From Streptosporangiaceae bacterium (GTDB taxonomy: Bacteria > Actinomycetota > Actinomycetes > Streptosporangiales > Streptosporangiaceae), in the NCBI GenBank assembly GCA_025934635.1, contig JAICWX010000017.1, positions 1 to 52,181 of the forward strand: DNA of 52,181 nt, given 5' to 3'. Below the pieces are notes generated by a model. The model worked only from the letters and a program-made list of their open reading frames with translations, was not told the origin of the DNA and did no database searches. Both the position numbers and the translations under genes were made by a program. This document shows, piece after piece, positions 27,105 through 35,529 of the stretch (the stretch's first letter is position 1; each line of letters opens with the position of its first letter).

Positions 27105-28105
27105 CCGCGAATCCGCTCGAGCCCGGCCCGGGGGTAAGGTGCCTGCTTGCTGCGTTCCATCAGGTTCTGATGGAAGTCGTCGATGAGGACGGCGGTGCCC
27201 GCGTGCCTGGTCAAGATGGCGGCCGCGCCGGCGGGCACGTCGCGGGGCCGGTCGCCCGCGGCCCAGGCGCGGACGAACCGGCGGCGGTCCCGCTCGCCGC
27301 GCACGCGCTCGGCTACGTGCTGGTTAACCAGGTGGGCCGTGATGTAGTCGCGGTCGTAACAGCGGTGCTCGCGCAGGAAGGCCCGCTCCTGGTCCGAGAG
27401 ATCGAACCGGTCGCTCAGGGCCAGGCCGAAATCGGAGAAGTACAGCGCGCGGCCGTCGGTCAGGATGTTCAGGAAATGCGCGTCGAAGTGCGCCAGTCCG
27501 TGCTCGCGCATGAACGCGGCGGTATCCGCCGTCTGTGCGTCGACCCCGGCGAACGCGGAGACGTCCTGGTCAGCCAGCCAGGCGGACAGGGTCTGCGGGA
27601 GATACTCAAGGAACAGCACCAGGCGTGCGGGCGCGTCGCGCAGGGCCTGCAGGCGGTCGCGCACGGCCGCCGAGCCGTCCCAGTGCGCGACCGCCCCGTC
27701 CAGGCCGCCGAACTCCCCGAAGGCATCCGCGGCCGGGACCGGGCCGGGCAGCACGCGCCAGTGGTAGAGCAGCGCAAAGGCCTGGTGCTCGCCGCTCAGG
27801 ACCCAGTTGGTGGTCATGATGTGGGCGGCCAGCTCGCGCCAGGCCCCGAACCCCGCCGATCCCAGGCCGTACTGGTAGAAGGACGGCAAGCCGAACAGGT
27901 TCGCGGTGGACCTGACGTTGCCCGGGAGCAGTTCCGGCCCGGTCACCGGGACCTGCTTGACGAAGACCGGCACTCCCCCGGCTTCGGTGCTCGCGGACGT
28001 GCCGCCTATCCCCGGCCTGCCCGGCGGCGCCTGGTCCACCTCGCGCTCCAGAGCCAGGTCGCTCAGCAGCGCGAGGTACGAGGACGCGGTCGCGTAGGCG
28101 GTCAT
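27101..28105 (-). CDS. Protein-kinase-like (phosphotransferase-fold) protein
   Basis: About 334 residues from ATG 28105; the start is uncertain since no ribosome site is visible and the frame is open to 28264. A kinase catalytic core is visible: VPVFVKQVPVT with the likely ATP-binding Lys, catalytic loop GLAHFDAHFLNILTDG (Asp and Asn positions kept) and metal-binding DFG in LYFSDFGLAL. Insertions and the C-terminal helical region differ from Hanks-type Ser/Thr kinases and recall aminoglycoside phosphotransferase or RIO-like folds. Substrate unknown; the gene stands alone. Confidence 0.75.
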   Translation of the reverse strand: MTAYATASSYLALLSDLALEREVDQAPPGRPGIGGTSASTEAGGVPVFVKQVPVTGPELLPGNVRSTANLFGLPSFYQYGLGSAGFGAWRELAAHIMTTNWVLSGEHQAFALLYHWRVLPGPVPAADAFGEFGGLDGAVAHWDGSAAVRDRLQALRDAPARLVLFLEYLPQTLSAWLADQDVSAFAGVDAQTADTAAFMREHGLAHFDAHFLNILTDGRALYFSDFGLALSDRFDLSDQERAFLREHRCYDRDYITAHLVNQHVAERVRGERDRRRFVRAWAAGDRPRDVPAGAAAILTRHAGTAVLIDDFHQNLMERSKQAPYPRAGLERIRG

Positions 28106-28247
28106 CCGGGCGGGGCGGCTCACACTGGGCCAACGGGCAGCCAGGGCGGAAAGTTGCGGCCGGGCCCGCCCGCGAGCCGGTGAAGTGTCACAGGTCCGGG
28201 TGGTGCTGTGTCTTGAGGGGTAAAGCATCACGCGGAAGGAACTGATC

Positions 28248-29177
28248 ATGCGAGTCTTCGTCACGGGCGCGACCGGGGCACTGGGACGGCACCTCGTTCC
28301 GCTGCTGGTCGCGGCGGGTCACGAGGTCACGGCGACCACGAGGACACCCGGCAAGGTGACGCAGCTGCGCGCGGCGGGCGCGGCGCCGGTGGTTCTCGAC
28401 GGGCTGGATCGCGAGGCGGTGATCGCGGCCGTGCGGACCGCGGCGCCGCAGGTCATCATGCACCAGATGACCGCGCTGGGAGGCATGCGGAGCCTGCGCA
28501 ACCCCGACAAGCTGTTCGCCGCCACGAACGAGCTCCGGACCCGGGGCATCGACAACCTGCTGGCGGCCGCCGAGCGGGCGGGCACCCGCCGGGTCATCGC
28601 GCAAGGCTACGCGGGTGCCGGGCCGGACAGGCGTTCCGGCCCGCTGAAGACGGAGGAAGACCTGTCCGACTGGCGGCCTATCCGGTCGGCGATGCGGGGT
28701 CCGGCGGCGATCAGGTACGTGGAGGAGACCGTGCCGGCGCAGGCACCGGAAGGCATCGTACTGCGCTACGGCGCCTTCTACGGGCCGGGCTCTTCCGATG
28801 TCCTGCTGGAGATGCTGCGCAAGCGGCAGGTGCCGGTGGTCGGCGGCGGGACCGGGATCTGGTCGTTCATCGAGGTCACGGACGCCGCGGCCGCGACGCT
28901 CGCGGCGGTGGAGCGGGGGGCGCCCGGTCTCTACAACATCGTGGACAGCGACCCCGCTCCGGTTGCGGAATTTCTGCCGTACCTGGCCCAGGTCGTGGGC
29001 GCGAAGCCGCCGCTGCGGGTGCCGGCCTGGCTCGGGCGGCTGCTGGCCGGGGAGTTCGTCACGGCCCAGATGACCACCTCACGCGGCTATACGAACGAGA
29101 AGGCGCAGAAGGAGCTCGGCTGGGAGCCGCGCTATGCGAGCTGGCGGGAGGGGTTCCGTGCCTGGGTCAGTGGATGA
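28248..29177 (+). CDS. NAD-dependent epimerase/dehydratase, partner of an ECF41 sigma factor
   Basis: The 309-residue atypical extended SDR has the Rossmann motif TGATGALG at residues 7-14, a CaiB-free NmrA/epimerase-like body, the active-site-like stretch LRYGAFYGPGS, and C-terminal GWEPRYASWREGFRAWV. ATG 28248 follows GGAAGGAAC by 5 bases. Its 3' end overlaps the sigma gene by 20 bases. In ECF41 systems the sigma gene is coupled to a carboxymuconolactone decarboxylase, oxidoreductase or epimerase gene (COE), which is the main target; this pair fits exactly. Confidence 0.92.
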   Translation: MRVFVTGATGALGRHLVPLLVAAGHEVTATTRTPGKVTQLRAAGAAPVVLDGLDREAVIAAVRTAAPQVIMHQMTALGGMRSLRNPDKLFAATNELRTRGIDNLLAAAERAGTRRVIAQGYAGAGPDRRSGPLKTEEDLSDWRPIRSAMRGPAAIRYVEETVPAQAPEGIVLRYGAFYGPGSSDVLLEMLRKRQVPVVGGGTGIWSFIEVTDAAAATLAAVERGAPGLYNIVDSDPAPVAEFLPYLAQVVGAKPPLRVPAWLGRLLAGEFVTAQMTTSRGYTNEKAQKELGWEPRYASWREGFRAWVSG

Positions 29178-30102
29178 GGCGGGCGCGGCCGGGTACCGGC
29201 CGCTGCTGTTCTCCGTCGCCTACGGGATGACCGGATCGGTGGGCGACGCCGAGGATCTCGTCCAGGACGCGTTCCTCGGGCTGACCCGGGCGAACCAGGC
29301 GGGAACCGTGATCGCCGATCAGAAGGCGTACCTGACCACGGCGGTGACGCGGCTGGCTATCAACTACCTGAAGTCGGCGCGGGTGCGGCGGGAGATGTAC
29401 GTGGGCGACTGGCTGCCCGAACCGGTCGTCGTGCCCGCTGCGGGGCTCGGCGGCCCGGGGCCCGCCGAGCACGCCGAGCTGGCCGACTCGCTGTCGATGG
29501 CGTTCCTGGTGCTGCTCGAGGCGCTCTCGCCGGTGGAGCGGGCGGTGTTCATGCTGCGCGAGGTGTTCGGGTACGGCTACCCGGACATCGCCGGGGCCGT
29601 CGGCAAGACCGAGGTGAACTGCCGGCAGATCTTCGCCCGGGCCCGGCAGCGCATCGCGGCCGGGAGGCCGGAGTCCGGCGGTACACCGCCCCCGGCGCGG
29701 CGGCCGGAAGGCGAGGAGCTCGCCCGCCGGTTCTTCGAGGCCGCCGCGGGCGGCGATATGGAGGCGCTGCTCGGCCTGCTCGCGCCGGACGTGGTGCTGC
29801 ACGGGGACGGCGGCGGCAAGGCGCAGGCGATCGGACGGCCGGTGGCCGGGCGGCAGCGCGTCGTGCAGCTCCTCCTCGGCCTGTTCCGCCGGGGCCGCCC
29901 CCTCGGCGTCTTCCTGCGGCTGGCCTGGGTCAACGGGCAGCCGGGGGCGGTCCTGTACGACCCGGAAGGGCGCGTGGTCAGCGTGATCGAGCTCGCCGTC
30001 GCGGACGGCGTGGTCCAGGCGATCCACTCGGTGATCAATCCCGACAAGCTCGGCCATCTCGGGCCGGTATCTGACCTGGCGCGGCTGCCGGAGAAGGATT
30101 GA
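29158..30102 (+). CDS. ECF41-type sigma factor with regulatory SnoaL tail
   Basis: The 314-residue sigma factor starts at GTG 29158, placed by GGGAGGGG 5 bases upstream. Region 2: YRPLLFSVAYGMTGSVGDAE, DLVQDAFLGL. Region 4: LSPVERAVFMLREVFGYGY, then DIAGAVGKTEVNCRQIFARA. The C-terminal NTF2-like domain carries the two ECF41 marks, DGGGK and NPDKL (VINPDKLGHLG), which in studied members control activity without an anti-sigma factor. It is coupled to the epimerase gene upstream. The inducing signal is unknown for the whole group. Confidence 0.94.
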   Translation: MPGSVDEAGAAGYRPLLFSVAYGMTGSVGDAEDLVQDAFLGLTRANQAGTVIADQKAYLTTAVTRLAINYLKSARVRREMYVGDWLPEPVVVPAAGLGGPGPAEHAELADSLSMAFLVLLEALSPVERAVFMLREVFGYGYPDIAGAVGKTEVNCRQIFARARQRIAAGRPESGGTPPPARRPEGEELARRFFEAAAGGDMEALLGLLAPDVVLHGDGGGKAQAIGRPVAGRQRVVQLLLGLFRRGRPLGVFLRLAWVNGQPGAVLYDPEGRVVSVIELAVADGVVQAIHSVINPDKLGHLGPVSDLARLPEKD

Positions 30103-30121
30103 CCAGCCTCCGCGTCCTAGG

Positions 30122-30141
30122 CCGAGGCGGACCGGCCTCGG
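30122..30141. terminator. Hairpin after the ECF41 gene
   Basis: CCGAGGC and GCCTCGG are perfect 7-base arms with a 6-base loop, 20 bases after the sigma gene stop. Confidence 0.5.
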
Positions 30142-30200
30142 ACGCGGAGCTCAGCCTTGCGGACCCGGAGCGTGGGCGTGACGGACCGCGGATACCAGAC

Positions 30201-30230
30201 GCCCGCGGCGCCCACCCGGGCGCCGCGGGC
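30201..30230. terminator. Strong bidirectional hairpin between convergent genes
   Basis: GCCCGCGGCGCCC and GGGCGCCGCGGGC are perfect 13-base arms with a 4-base loop. It lies between the sigma gene (ends 30102) and the GH26-like gene (ends 30243), so it can serve both directions. No T-run. Confidence 0.75.
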
Positions 30231-30242
30231 CGCGGCCGTGAG

Positions 30243-31382
30243 TTACGCGCCTTGCCTGAGCGCCGCGACCGCGTCGGGGTAGTCGGTCAGCTGGTAGATC
30301 TTGTTTCCCGGTTCGGGCGGGCCGGAGTACGACTTGATGGTCGGCGGGAGCGGGACGAGGGGGACGCTCAGGATCAGCCGGTATCCCGCGTGCAGCCACG
30401 GGGCCAGCACGGGCTGGGCCGTGCTCTCCGACGGCCACTGGCCGTCGGGCAGGTAGATGCCGGAGTACTGCAGGCGGCCGCCCATGAGCTGCCCCATGGC
30501 GTTGACCGCCTCGGGACTGTTGACCTGGCCGGCCATGCCCTGGTTGACCAGCAGCGGACCGCTGGCGGCAGGGACCGGGGTGACGTGGCTTCCGCCCCAG
30601 TAGAGGCCGATGGCGTGATGGGCCTTCATCCAGGCCAGCATGTTGGTGATGAACTGCGGGTCGTCCTGGCCGCCGAAGGTGTGGAAGTCGAGCCCCCACT
30701 CGGGGATGATGACCGGCTTGCCGGTGGCCTTGGAGAAGGCCGCTATCCAGTTCAGGCCGCCCGGCTCGGAGGTGAGGATCTGCTGCCATTTGTTTTCACG
30801 GTCGAGCGCGCCGGACGCGGTGTGCGGGTAGGTGCCTTTCGGACCGCCGTACCAGTCGAAGATATCGGTCCCGATGTAGTCGACGTAAGCGCTGCCGGGC
30901 CAGCATTCGACGACCGCGGCACTGTCCATGAACACGGTCCACGCGAACTTGAAATGCTGGCCGGGCACCGATCGCATCGCTGTGACGATCTGCCGCCACG
31001 CGCGGATGAAGGCATCGGGCTCGGACGGCGGCGCGCGATGCTCGCTCCATTCGTACCAGGTACCGTTCATCTCGCGGCCGAGGTCGATGATGGTGCGGCT
31101 GAGCCCGTCCCTGACCAGCAATTTGCCGAGGTCGTAGAACTTCGAGTTGTCAGCTCCGGTCGCGGCGGCCACGAGGGGCGAGCTCGTCCGGTGGAAGTAG
31201 CCGTCCGAGGTTATGCCGGGGCCGTCGTTCAGCAATTTTTTCAGCTCGGCCGAAACCGCGGGCCCGCTGGCAATCTTTTTCCCGGGCTTCGGCGTATTAC
31301 TGCAGGAGGTCGTCATGCCCAGTATTACGGCAAAGATTATCAATCCCGCCAGAACAGGAAAGATCTTCTTTATCGTGGCCAT
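30243..31382 (-). CDS. GH26-like glycoside hydrolase lipoprotein
   Basis: The 379-residue lipoprotein has a signal FPVLAGLIIFAVILGMTTSC with lipidated Cys near 27. The catalytic domain resembles GH26 mannanases: acid/base Glu104 in DLGREMNGTWYEWS and nucleophile Glu228 in VIIPEWGLDFHTF, with aromatic residues AYVDYIGTDIFDWYGG between. Its N-terminal codons are AT-richer than the surroundings. AAGGA lies 6 bases before ATG 31382. Probable role: hydrolysis of beta-mannan or another beta-glycan at the cell surface. It could be a relative acting on a different sugar. Confidence 0.82.
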   Translation of the reverse strand: MATIKKIFPVLAGLIIFAVILGMTTSCSNTPKPGKKIASGPAVSAELKKLLNDGPGITSDGYFHRTSSPLVAAATGADNSKFYDLGKLLVRDGLSRTIIDLGREMNGTWYEWSEHRAPPSEPDAFIRAWRQIVTAMRSVPGQHFKFAWTVFMDSAAVVECWPGSAYVDYIGTDIFDWYGGPKGTYPHTASGALDRENKWQQILTSEPGGLNWIAAFSKATGKPVIIPEWGLDFHTFGGQDDPQFITNMLAWMKAHHAIGLYWGGSHVTPVPAASGPLLVNQGMAGQVNSPEAVNAMGQLMGGRLQYSGIYLPDGQWPSESTAQPVLAPWLHAGYRLILSVPLVPLPPTIKSYSGPPEPGNKIYQLTDYPDAVAALRQGA

Positions 31383-31424
31383 GTATTCCTTACCGGCAAT
31401 GCTAAGCCGTTGACGCCATGATCT

Positions 31425-31452
31425 CGTTACCTACAGTCGATCATACGTAACG
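31425..31452 (-). promoter_or_regulatory. Promoter/dyad upstream of the GH26-like gene
   Basis: On the minus strand TATGAT (31445-31440) is a good -10 box, giving a leader of about 50 bases. CGTTAC (31425-31430) and GTAACG (31447-31452) flank it as 6-base inverted arms with a 16-base spacer, so a repressor site overlapping the promoter is possible. Confidence 0.4.
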
Positions 31453-31506
31453 GCCCGGCAGATCCGGTCTGCGGGCCTCGCCCCGCCGGTCACCGTTCCG
31501 GCTCCC

Positions 31507-31574
31507 GGCTAACGGCATCGATGCTCCATCGATGTCGCGGGAGCAGCATTGATGCTCCTTCAAGGTCGTTAGCC
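31507..31574. repeat. Compound palindromic element, two inverted copies
   Basis: Copy one: GGCTAACG then CATCGATG-CTC-CATCGATG (31516-31534), a perfect dyad apart from the centre. Copy two, in opposite orientation: CATTGATG-CTC-CTTCAAGG (31547-31565) then CGTTAGCC. The outer GGCTAACG/CGTTAGCC arms (31507-31514, 31567-31574) are perfect. A third copy lies at 37560. It is 125 bases upstream of the GH26-like gene. It may be a shared operator or a small dispersed repeat. Confidence 0.65.
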
Positions 31575-31653
31575 GGTCACCCAGGGCACGGCGGTTTCGC
31601 ATCAGGCACACCACGGGCATCACCCGCCCCGCGCCTGGCGCTCGCAGGACACG

Positions 31654-31930
31654 CTACTGATTTCCGGCTGCTGAACGCTGATTTCTCACGAGCTCGAAGT
31701 GTTCCATCGCCAGGCGGAACTCGCCGAAGGCGCTCAGCTCGCCGAAGAAGGCCGGGAACGGCGCCGACTCCCGGAAGCCGTGGACGTGCCCGGCCAGCGA
31801 GTCCCACTCGATCCGGACGACGTAGTGCCCGGGCTCCTCGACCGAGCGCCCGAGCTCCCAGCCGAGGCAGTGGGGCGGACGCGCCCAGGATGCCGCGTCC
31901 AGCGCTCGTTCTGGACGGCAGGACGTGGAT
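31654..31930 (-). pseudogene. C-terminal fragment of an ABM-family (antibiotic biosynthesis monooxygenase) protein
   Basis: On the minus strand a frame without any ATG, GTG or TTG reads LDAASWARPPHCLGWEL, then RSVEEPGHYVVRIEWDSLAG and GHVHGFRESAPFPAFFGEL, ending MEHFELV before TAG 31656-31654. This is the second half of an ABM ferredoxin-like monooxygenase/dimerisation domain. A TGA lies in frame just upstream, so the N-terminal strand and helix are lost. It stands divergent from the Baeyer-Villiger gene. Confidence 0.7.
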
Positions 31931-32016
31931 GCCGTGGGAGCAAATCAGGCCAATGACCCCAGAACGGGGCAGAGTTAGACTGGCTGGCATCCGCGCAAGC
32001 GTCCCGGAGGTCAGTG

Positions 32017-33531
32017 ATGACAACGGCACCCACGACCACTTCCGCCCAGGGCAGCACCGAGATCCAGGATGCCGGCCATGTCGACGTTCTCATCGTCGGC
32101 GCCGGAGTGTCCGGCATCGGAGCCGCGCACCACTTGCGGGACCAGTTCCCGGACCGGACGTTCGTCATCCTCGACACCCAGGACAACCGGGGCGGAACCT
32201 GGTGGACCCACCGCTACCCGGGGGTGCGCTCGGACAGCGACCTGTTCACCTACGGCTACCGGTTCAAGCCGTGGCGCGGCCCGTCGATCGCGGCGGGCGG
32301 AGCGATCCTCGATTACCTCGACGAGGTCATCAAGGAGGACCGCCTCGACCAGCACATCCGCTACCAGCACCGGGTCACCGCGGCCAGCTGGTCCACCGCG
32401 GACCGCCAGTGGACCGTCGAGGTCACCCGGGACGACACCGGGCAGCAGCTGCGGTTCACGGCCAGTTTCTTGTGGATGTGCCAGGGCTACTACAACCACG
32501 CCAAGCCCTACCGGCCCCAGTGGGACGGCATGGACCGCTTCCAGGGCGTGCTCGTGCACCCCCAGCGGTGGCCCGAGGACCTCGACCTGGCGGGCAAGCG
32601 CGTCGTCGTGATCGGCTCCGGCGCCACGGCCGCGACGCTGATCCCCGCGATCGCCGCCGAGGCGGAGCACGTGACGATGCTGCAGCGCTCCCCCACCTAT
32701 TACTTCGCCCCGCCCACGACGCACGAACTCGCCGTGATGCTGGAACCCCTCGGCATCCCCGACGAGTGGACGCACGAGATCATGCGCCGCCAGTACACGA
32801 CGCAGTACCACTGGCTGACCCGGACGTCGTTCGAGGCGCCCGATGAGCTGCACGCCTTCCTCATCGACTCGGTGCGCCCGCTGCTGCCCGAGGGCTTCGA
32901 CATCGACAAGCACCTCACCCCGCGCTACCGGCCATGGCAGCAGCGCATCGCCATCGTCCCGGACGGCGACCTGTTCGCGGCCCTGCGCGAGGGGAAGGCC
33001 TCGATCGTCACCGACACCATCGAGACGTTCACCGAGCACGGGATCACGGTCAGCTCCGGTGAGGAGATCCCGGCCGACGTCGTCGTCACCGCCACCGGCT
33101 TCAACATGTCGGTCCTGGGCGATGTCGCGTTCACCGTGGACGACGAGCCGGTCGACTTCACCGAGCACGTCACCTGGCGCGGCATCATGATCAGCGGCGT
33201 GCCGAACATGGCCTACACCTTCGGCTACTTCCGGCACAGCTGGACCCTGCGGGTGGACCTGGTCTGCGACCTGGTCGGCCGCCTGCTGGCGAACATGGCG
33301 GACAAGGGGGCCACGATGGTGGTGCCGGAGCTGCGGCCCGAGGACCAGGACATGCAGTTGCAGCCGTGGTGCGCCCCGGAGAACTTCAACGCCGGCTACG
33401 TCATGCGCTCGCAGCACATCCTGTTCAAGCAGGGCGACCGCGAGCCGTGGACCCACCTGCTGGAGCACGATGAGGAGAGCGAGATCCTGCCCAAGGCCGA
33501 CCTCGACGACGGGTCGCTCGTCTACCGCTAA
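32017..33531 (+). CDS. Flavin-containing Baeyer-Villiger-type monooxygenase
   Basis: The 504-residue NAD(P)H/FAD monooxygenase has the FAD motif IVGAGVSGIG near 25-34 and RGGTWWTHRYPGVRSD in the BVMO region. The fingerprint FxGxxxHxxxW is present as FQGVLVHPQRW, and the second nucleotide motif as VIGSGATAAT. ATG 32017 follows GGAGG by 6 bases; a GTG at 32014 is adjacent. Such enzymes insert oxygen into ketones or hydroxylate lipophilic compounds. No reductase is needed. No catabolic partner is directly adjacent. Confidence 0.94.
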   Translation: MTTAPTTTSAQGSTEIQDAGHVDVLIVGAGVSGIGAAHHLRDQFPDRTFVILDTQDNRGGTWWTHRYPGVRSDSDLFTYGYRFKPWRGPSIAAGGAILDYLDEVIKEDRLDQHIRYQHRVTAASWSTADRQWTVEVTRDDTGQQLRFTASFLWMCQGYYNHAKPYRPQWDGMDRFQGVLVHPQRWPEDLDLAGKRVVVIGSGATAATLIPAIAAEAEHVTMLQRSPTYYFAPPTTHELAVMLEPLGIPDEWTHEIMRRQYTTQYHWLTRTSFEAPDELHAFLIDSVRPLLPEGFDIDKHLTPRYRPWQQRIAIVPDGDLFAALREGKASIVTDTIETFTEHGITVSSGEEIPADVVVTATGFNMSVLGDVAFTVDDEPVDFTEHVTWRGIMISGVPNMAYTFGYFRHSWTLRVDLVCDLVGRLLANMADKGATMVVPELRPEDQDMQLQPWCAPENFNAGYVMRSQHILFKQGDREPWTHLLEHDEESEILPKADLDDGSLVYR

Positions 33532-33535
33532 GGCT

Positions 33536-34876
33536 TCACCAGGCGAATCCCACGTAGCCTCCGCTGGTCTGGAATCCGCCGCTGTTCATCGCATTCAGCA
33601 AGGGCGCCAGCGCTACGTGCGGGAGCGGCGTGAACGTGTCTGCGCTCAGGAAACCCACCTCGCCGGACTCTTGCCGGGGCATCTCCACGATGAGCCTGCT
33701 GCCGGAGAGGTCGGACCAGGCGACCATCTGACGGGCCCGGCCGGGCCGGGCCCGTTGCCCCGTCAGTTGCCACCGGCCTACGACGCGCAGAAGCGTGCCC
33801 GTGCGGGCCGAGTACACGCCGAGCGCACCGGACGCAGTGGTTCCGCCCGCCTGGGCGGACCTGCCGCCGTGCTCTGCGATCAGCTCGGTGCCATCCGGAG
33901 TGATGAAAGCGGACATACCAGATGCGTCCGGCAACGTGATTAGCGGGCCGGCCAGGCTCGTGCCCGGCGCGGTCGTGTCGAGCAGCCGCAGCCGGGTGGG
34001 GCTGCTGCGGATGACTCCGCTGGGTTCGGTCAGCATCTGGCCCACAGCCAGGACTCGCCCGTCCGCGGTCCAGGCACCGAGCCCGGTGAGCACCGGCGTC
34101 GCCGCCGGGCGCGGCGACGCCCATTGCCGCATCTGGCCGGTAGCCAGCGTGATCACCTGGACGAATGCGGTCTTGCCGCTGCCGCCATAGGCCACGGCGA
34201 GGCGTGTGCCATCCGGTGACAGCGCCAGGGTTGGCTCTTGCGCCGCCGTCAGCGTCTCGGGCAGCGGCAGCGGGGACAGATGCGGGCGGCCGCCCGGTGC
34301 GATGCGCAGGATCATGAATTTCAGCGGCGTTTCCTGATCCTGCTTGTACCTCTCATTGCCTGTGCTGTCATAGCTGTACCGCTGGGCGGCGAATACGAAC
34401 GTACGGTCACTGGCGGCACCGGTGAACGACTCGAATGCGTTGTAGGGCGCGGGCGGGCTGACCGTGGTCAGGACCTTGCCGCTGGCGGTAGCCCGGACCC
34501 TCACGTAGCGGGCGACGACGCTGTCCCCGTACTGGGTGCCATGGACGGTGCGGCTGTAGGTACTCCCCTGGATGGCGTAGGCGTAATAGGGCGGGATGCC
34601 GGAGTACCACGCCGGCCCGGCGGTCGCGGGCAGATTCGGCCCAGGGCGCGGGATGGCACGCGCGATGGTGAGGACGCCGATGATCACCGCGGCGACCACC
34701 GCGGCCGCGGCCAGCGCAGTCGCCCATTCTGGCCAGCGCCGCAGGCCCCTGCGCGGCAACGTGCCGTGCGGGCGTGACGCCTGCTCGGGCAGGCGCAGCA
34801 GCGGGATGCTGTCCGGCTCTATCTGCTCAGCCTCGGCTCGCATCTCCGCCCGGAACTGGTCTTCCAGCGAGGTCAC
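33536..34876 (-). CDS. Membrane protein with beta-propeller ectodomain, likely anti-sigma partner
   Basis: The 446-residue product starts at GTG 34876, overlapping the sigma gene stop by 4 bases. Residues 1-45 are cytosolic and acidic (LEDQFRAEMRAEAEQIEPDS), one helix spans about 52-72 (WATALAAAAVVAAVIIGVLT), and the rest is an extracytoplasmic WD40/TolB-like propeller (TLALSPDGTRLAVAYGG, AWTADGRVLAVGQ, SAFITPDGTELIAEHGG). There is no zinc-type anti-sigma motif, but the topology and coupling to a SigE-family sigma gene make it the likely regulator. Confidence 0.85.
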   Translation of the reverse strand: MTSLEDQFRAEMRAEAEQIEPDSIPLLRLPEQASRPHGTLPRRGLRRWPEWATALAAAAVVAAVIIGVLTIARAIPRPGPNLPATAGPAWYSGIPPYYAYAIQGSTYSRTVHGTQYGDSVVARYVRVRATASGKVLTTVSPPAPYNAFESFTGAASDRTFVFAAQRYSYDSTGNERYKQDQETPLKFMILRIAPGGRPHLSPLPLPETLTAAQEPTLALSPDGTRLAVAYGGSGKTAFVQVITLATGQMRQWASPRPAATPVLTGLGAWTADGRVLAVGQMLTEPSGVIRSSPTRLRLLDTTAPGTSLAGPLITLPDASGMSAFITPDGTELIAEHGGRSAQAGGTTASGALGVYSARTGTLLRVVGRWQLTGQRARPGRARQMVAWSDLSGSRLIVEMPRQESGEVGFLSADTFTPLPHVALAPLLNAMNSGGFQTSGGYVGFAW

Positions 34877-35406
34877 AGCTCCTCCTTGAGCATCCGCCCC
34901 AGGGCGGTCAGGGCCCGGGAGGTGGTGGATTTGACGGTGCCACGGCTGACGCCCATGGCCAGCGCGGTTTCATGCTCGGGCAGGTCGGCGTAGTAACGCA
35001 GCACCAGCGCTTCGCGCTGGCGGGGTGGCAGGCGCCGCAGCGCCGCCACCGTTTCCCGGCGCTCCTCACCCGCGAGCACCGCGGCTTCCGCTGACGCAGC
35101 AGCGGGAATGATCAGCGGCCGGGGGACTCGCCTGGTGCGGCGAAGGACCGACCGGGAACCGTTCAGCACCGACTTCCGCACGTAGGCGAGGGCATTGGCG
35201 TGGTCAGGCATGTGGCCCCAGGCCCGGTAGAGGCCACAGAACGCCTCCTGCACCACATCCTCCGCCGTCTGCTGGTCCCCGAGCATGAGGAACGCGAGCC
35301 GGGTCAGTCCCAGCGCGTGCTGCTGATAGATGGAGGTGACCGCCTGGCTAGCGTCCATCTCGCGGTCCGCCGCATGACTGTCCGTGTCATCCAGTTCCGG
35401 TGTCAT
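34873..35406 (-). CDS. SigE-family ECF sigma factor
   Basis: The 177-residue protein has region 2 in ALGLTRLAFLMLGDQQTAED then VVQEAFCGLYRAWG, and region 4 in LRRLPPRQREALVLRYYADL, then ALAMGVSRGTVKSTTSRAL. This is the TIGR02983 type found in many copies in actinomycetes. ATG 35406 lacks a clear ribosome site; an in-frame ATG about 16 residues in is an alternative. It is coupled by GTGA to the propeller membrane protein, forming a signal-transduction pair. Confidence 0.92.
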   Translation of the reverse strand: MTPELDDTDSHAADREMDASQAVTSIYQQHALGLTRLAFLMLGDQQTAEDVVQEAFCGLYRAWGHMPDHANALAYVRKSVLNGSRSVLRRTRRVPRPLIIPAAASAEAAVLAGEERRETVAALRRLPPRQREALVLRYYADLPEHETALAMGVSRGTVKSTTSRALTALGRMLKEEL

Positions 35407-35529
35407 AGCTGCGGTGACCGGAAAGGGCAGCGGGCGGCATAGCGGGCGCGCGATTCATTGTCCACGTATCACAAACGCCGGCGTCGCCGAAAGGTTGCCT
35501 TGTCAGCCCATTCCTGCCCAGGAAGGGCG

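Noticed and set aside
30099..31421. Long plus-strand open frame of 440 codons opposite the GH26-like gene
   Set aside because: It is the antisense shadow of a well-supported lipoprotein hydrolase, with Arg/Gly/Pro-rich composition and no domain.
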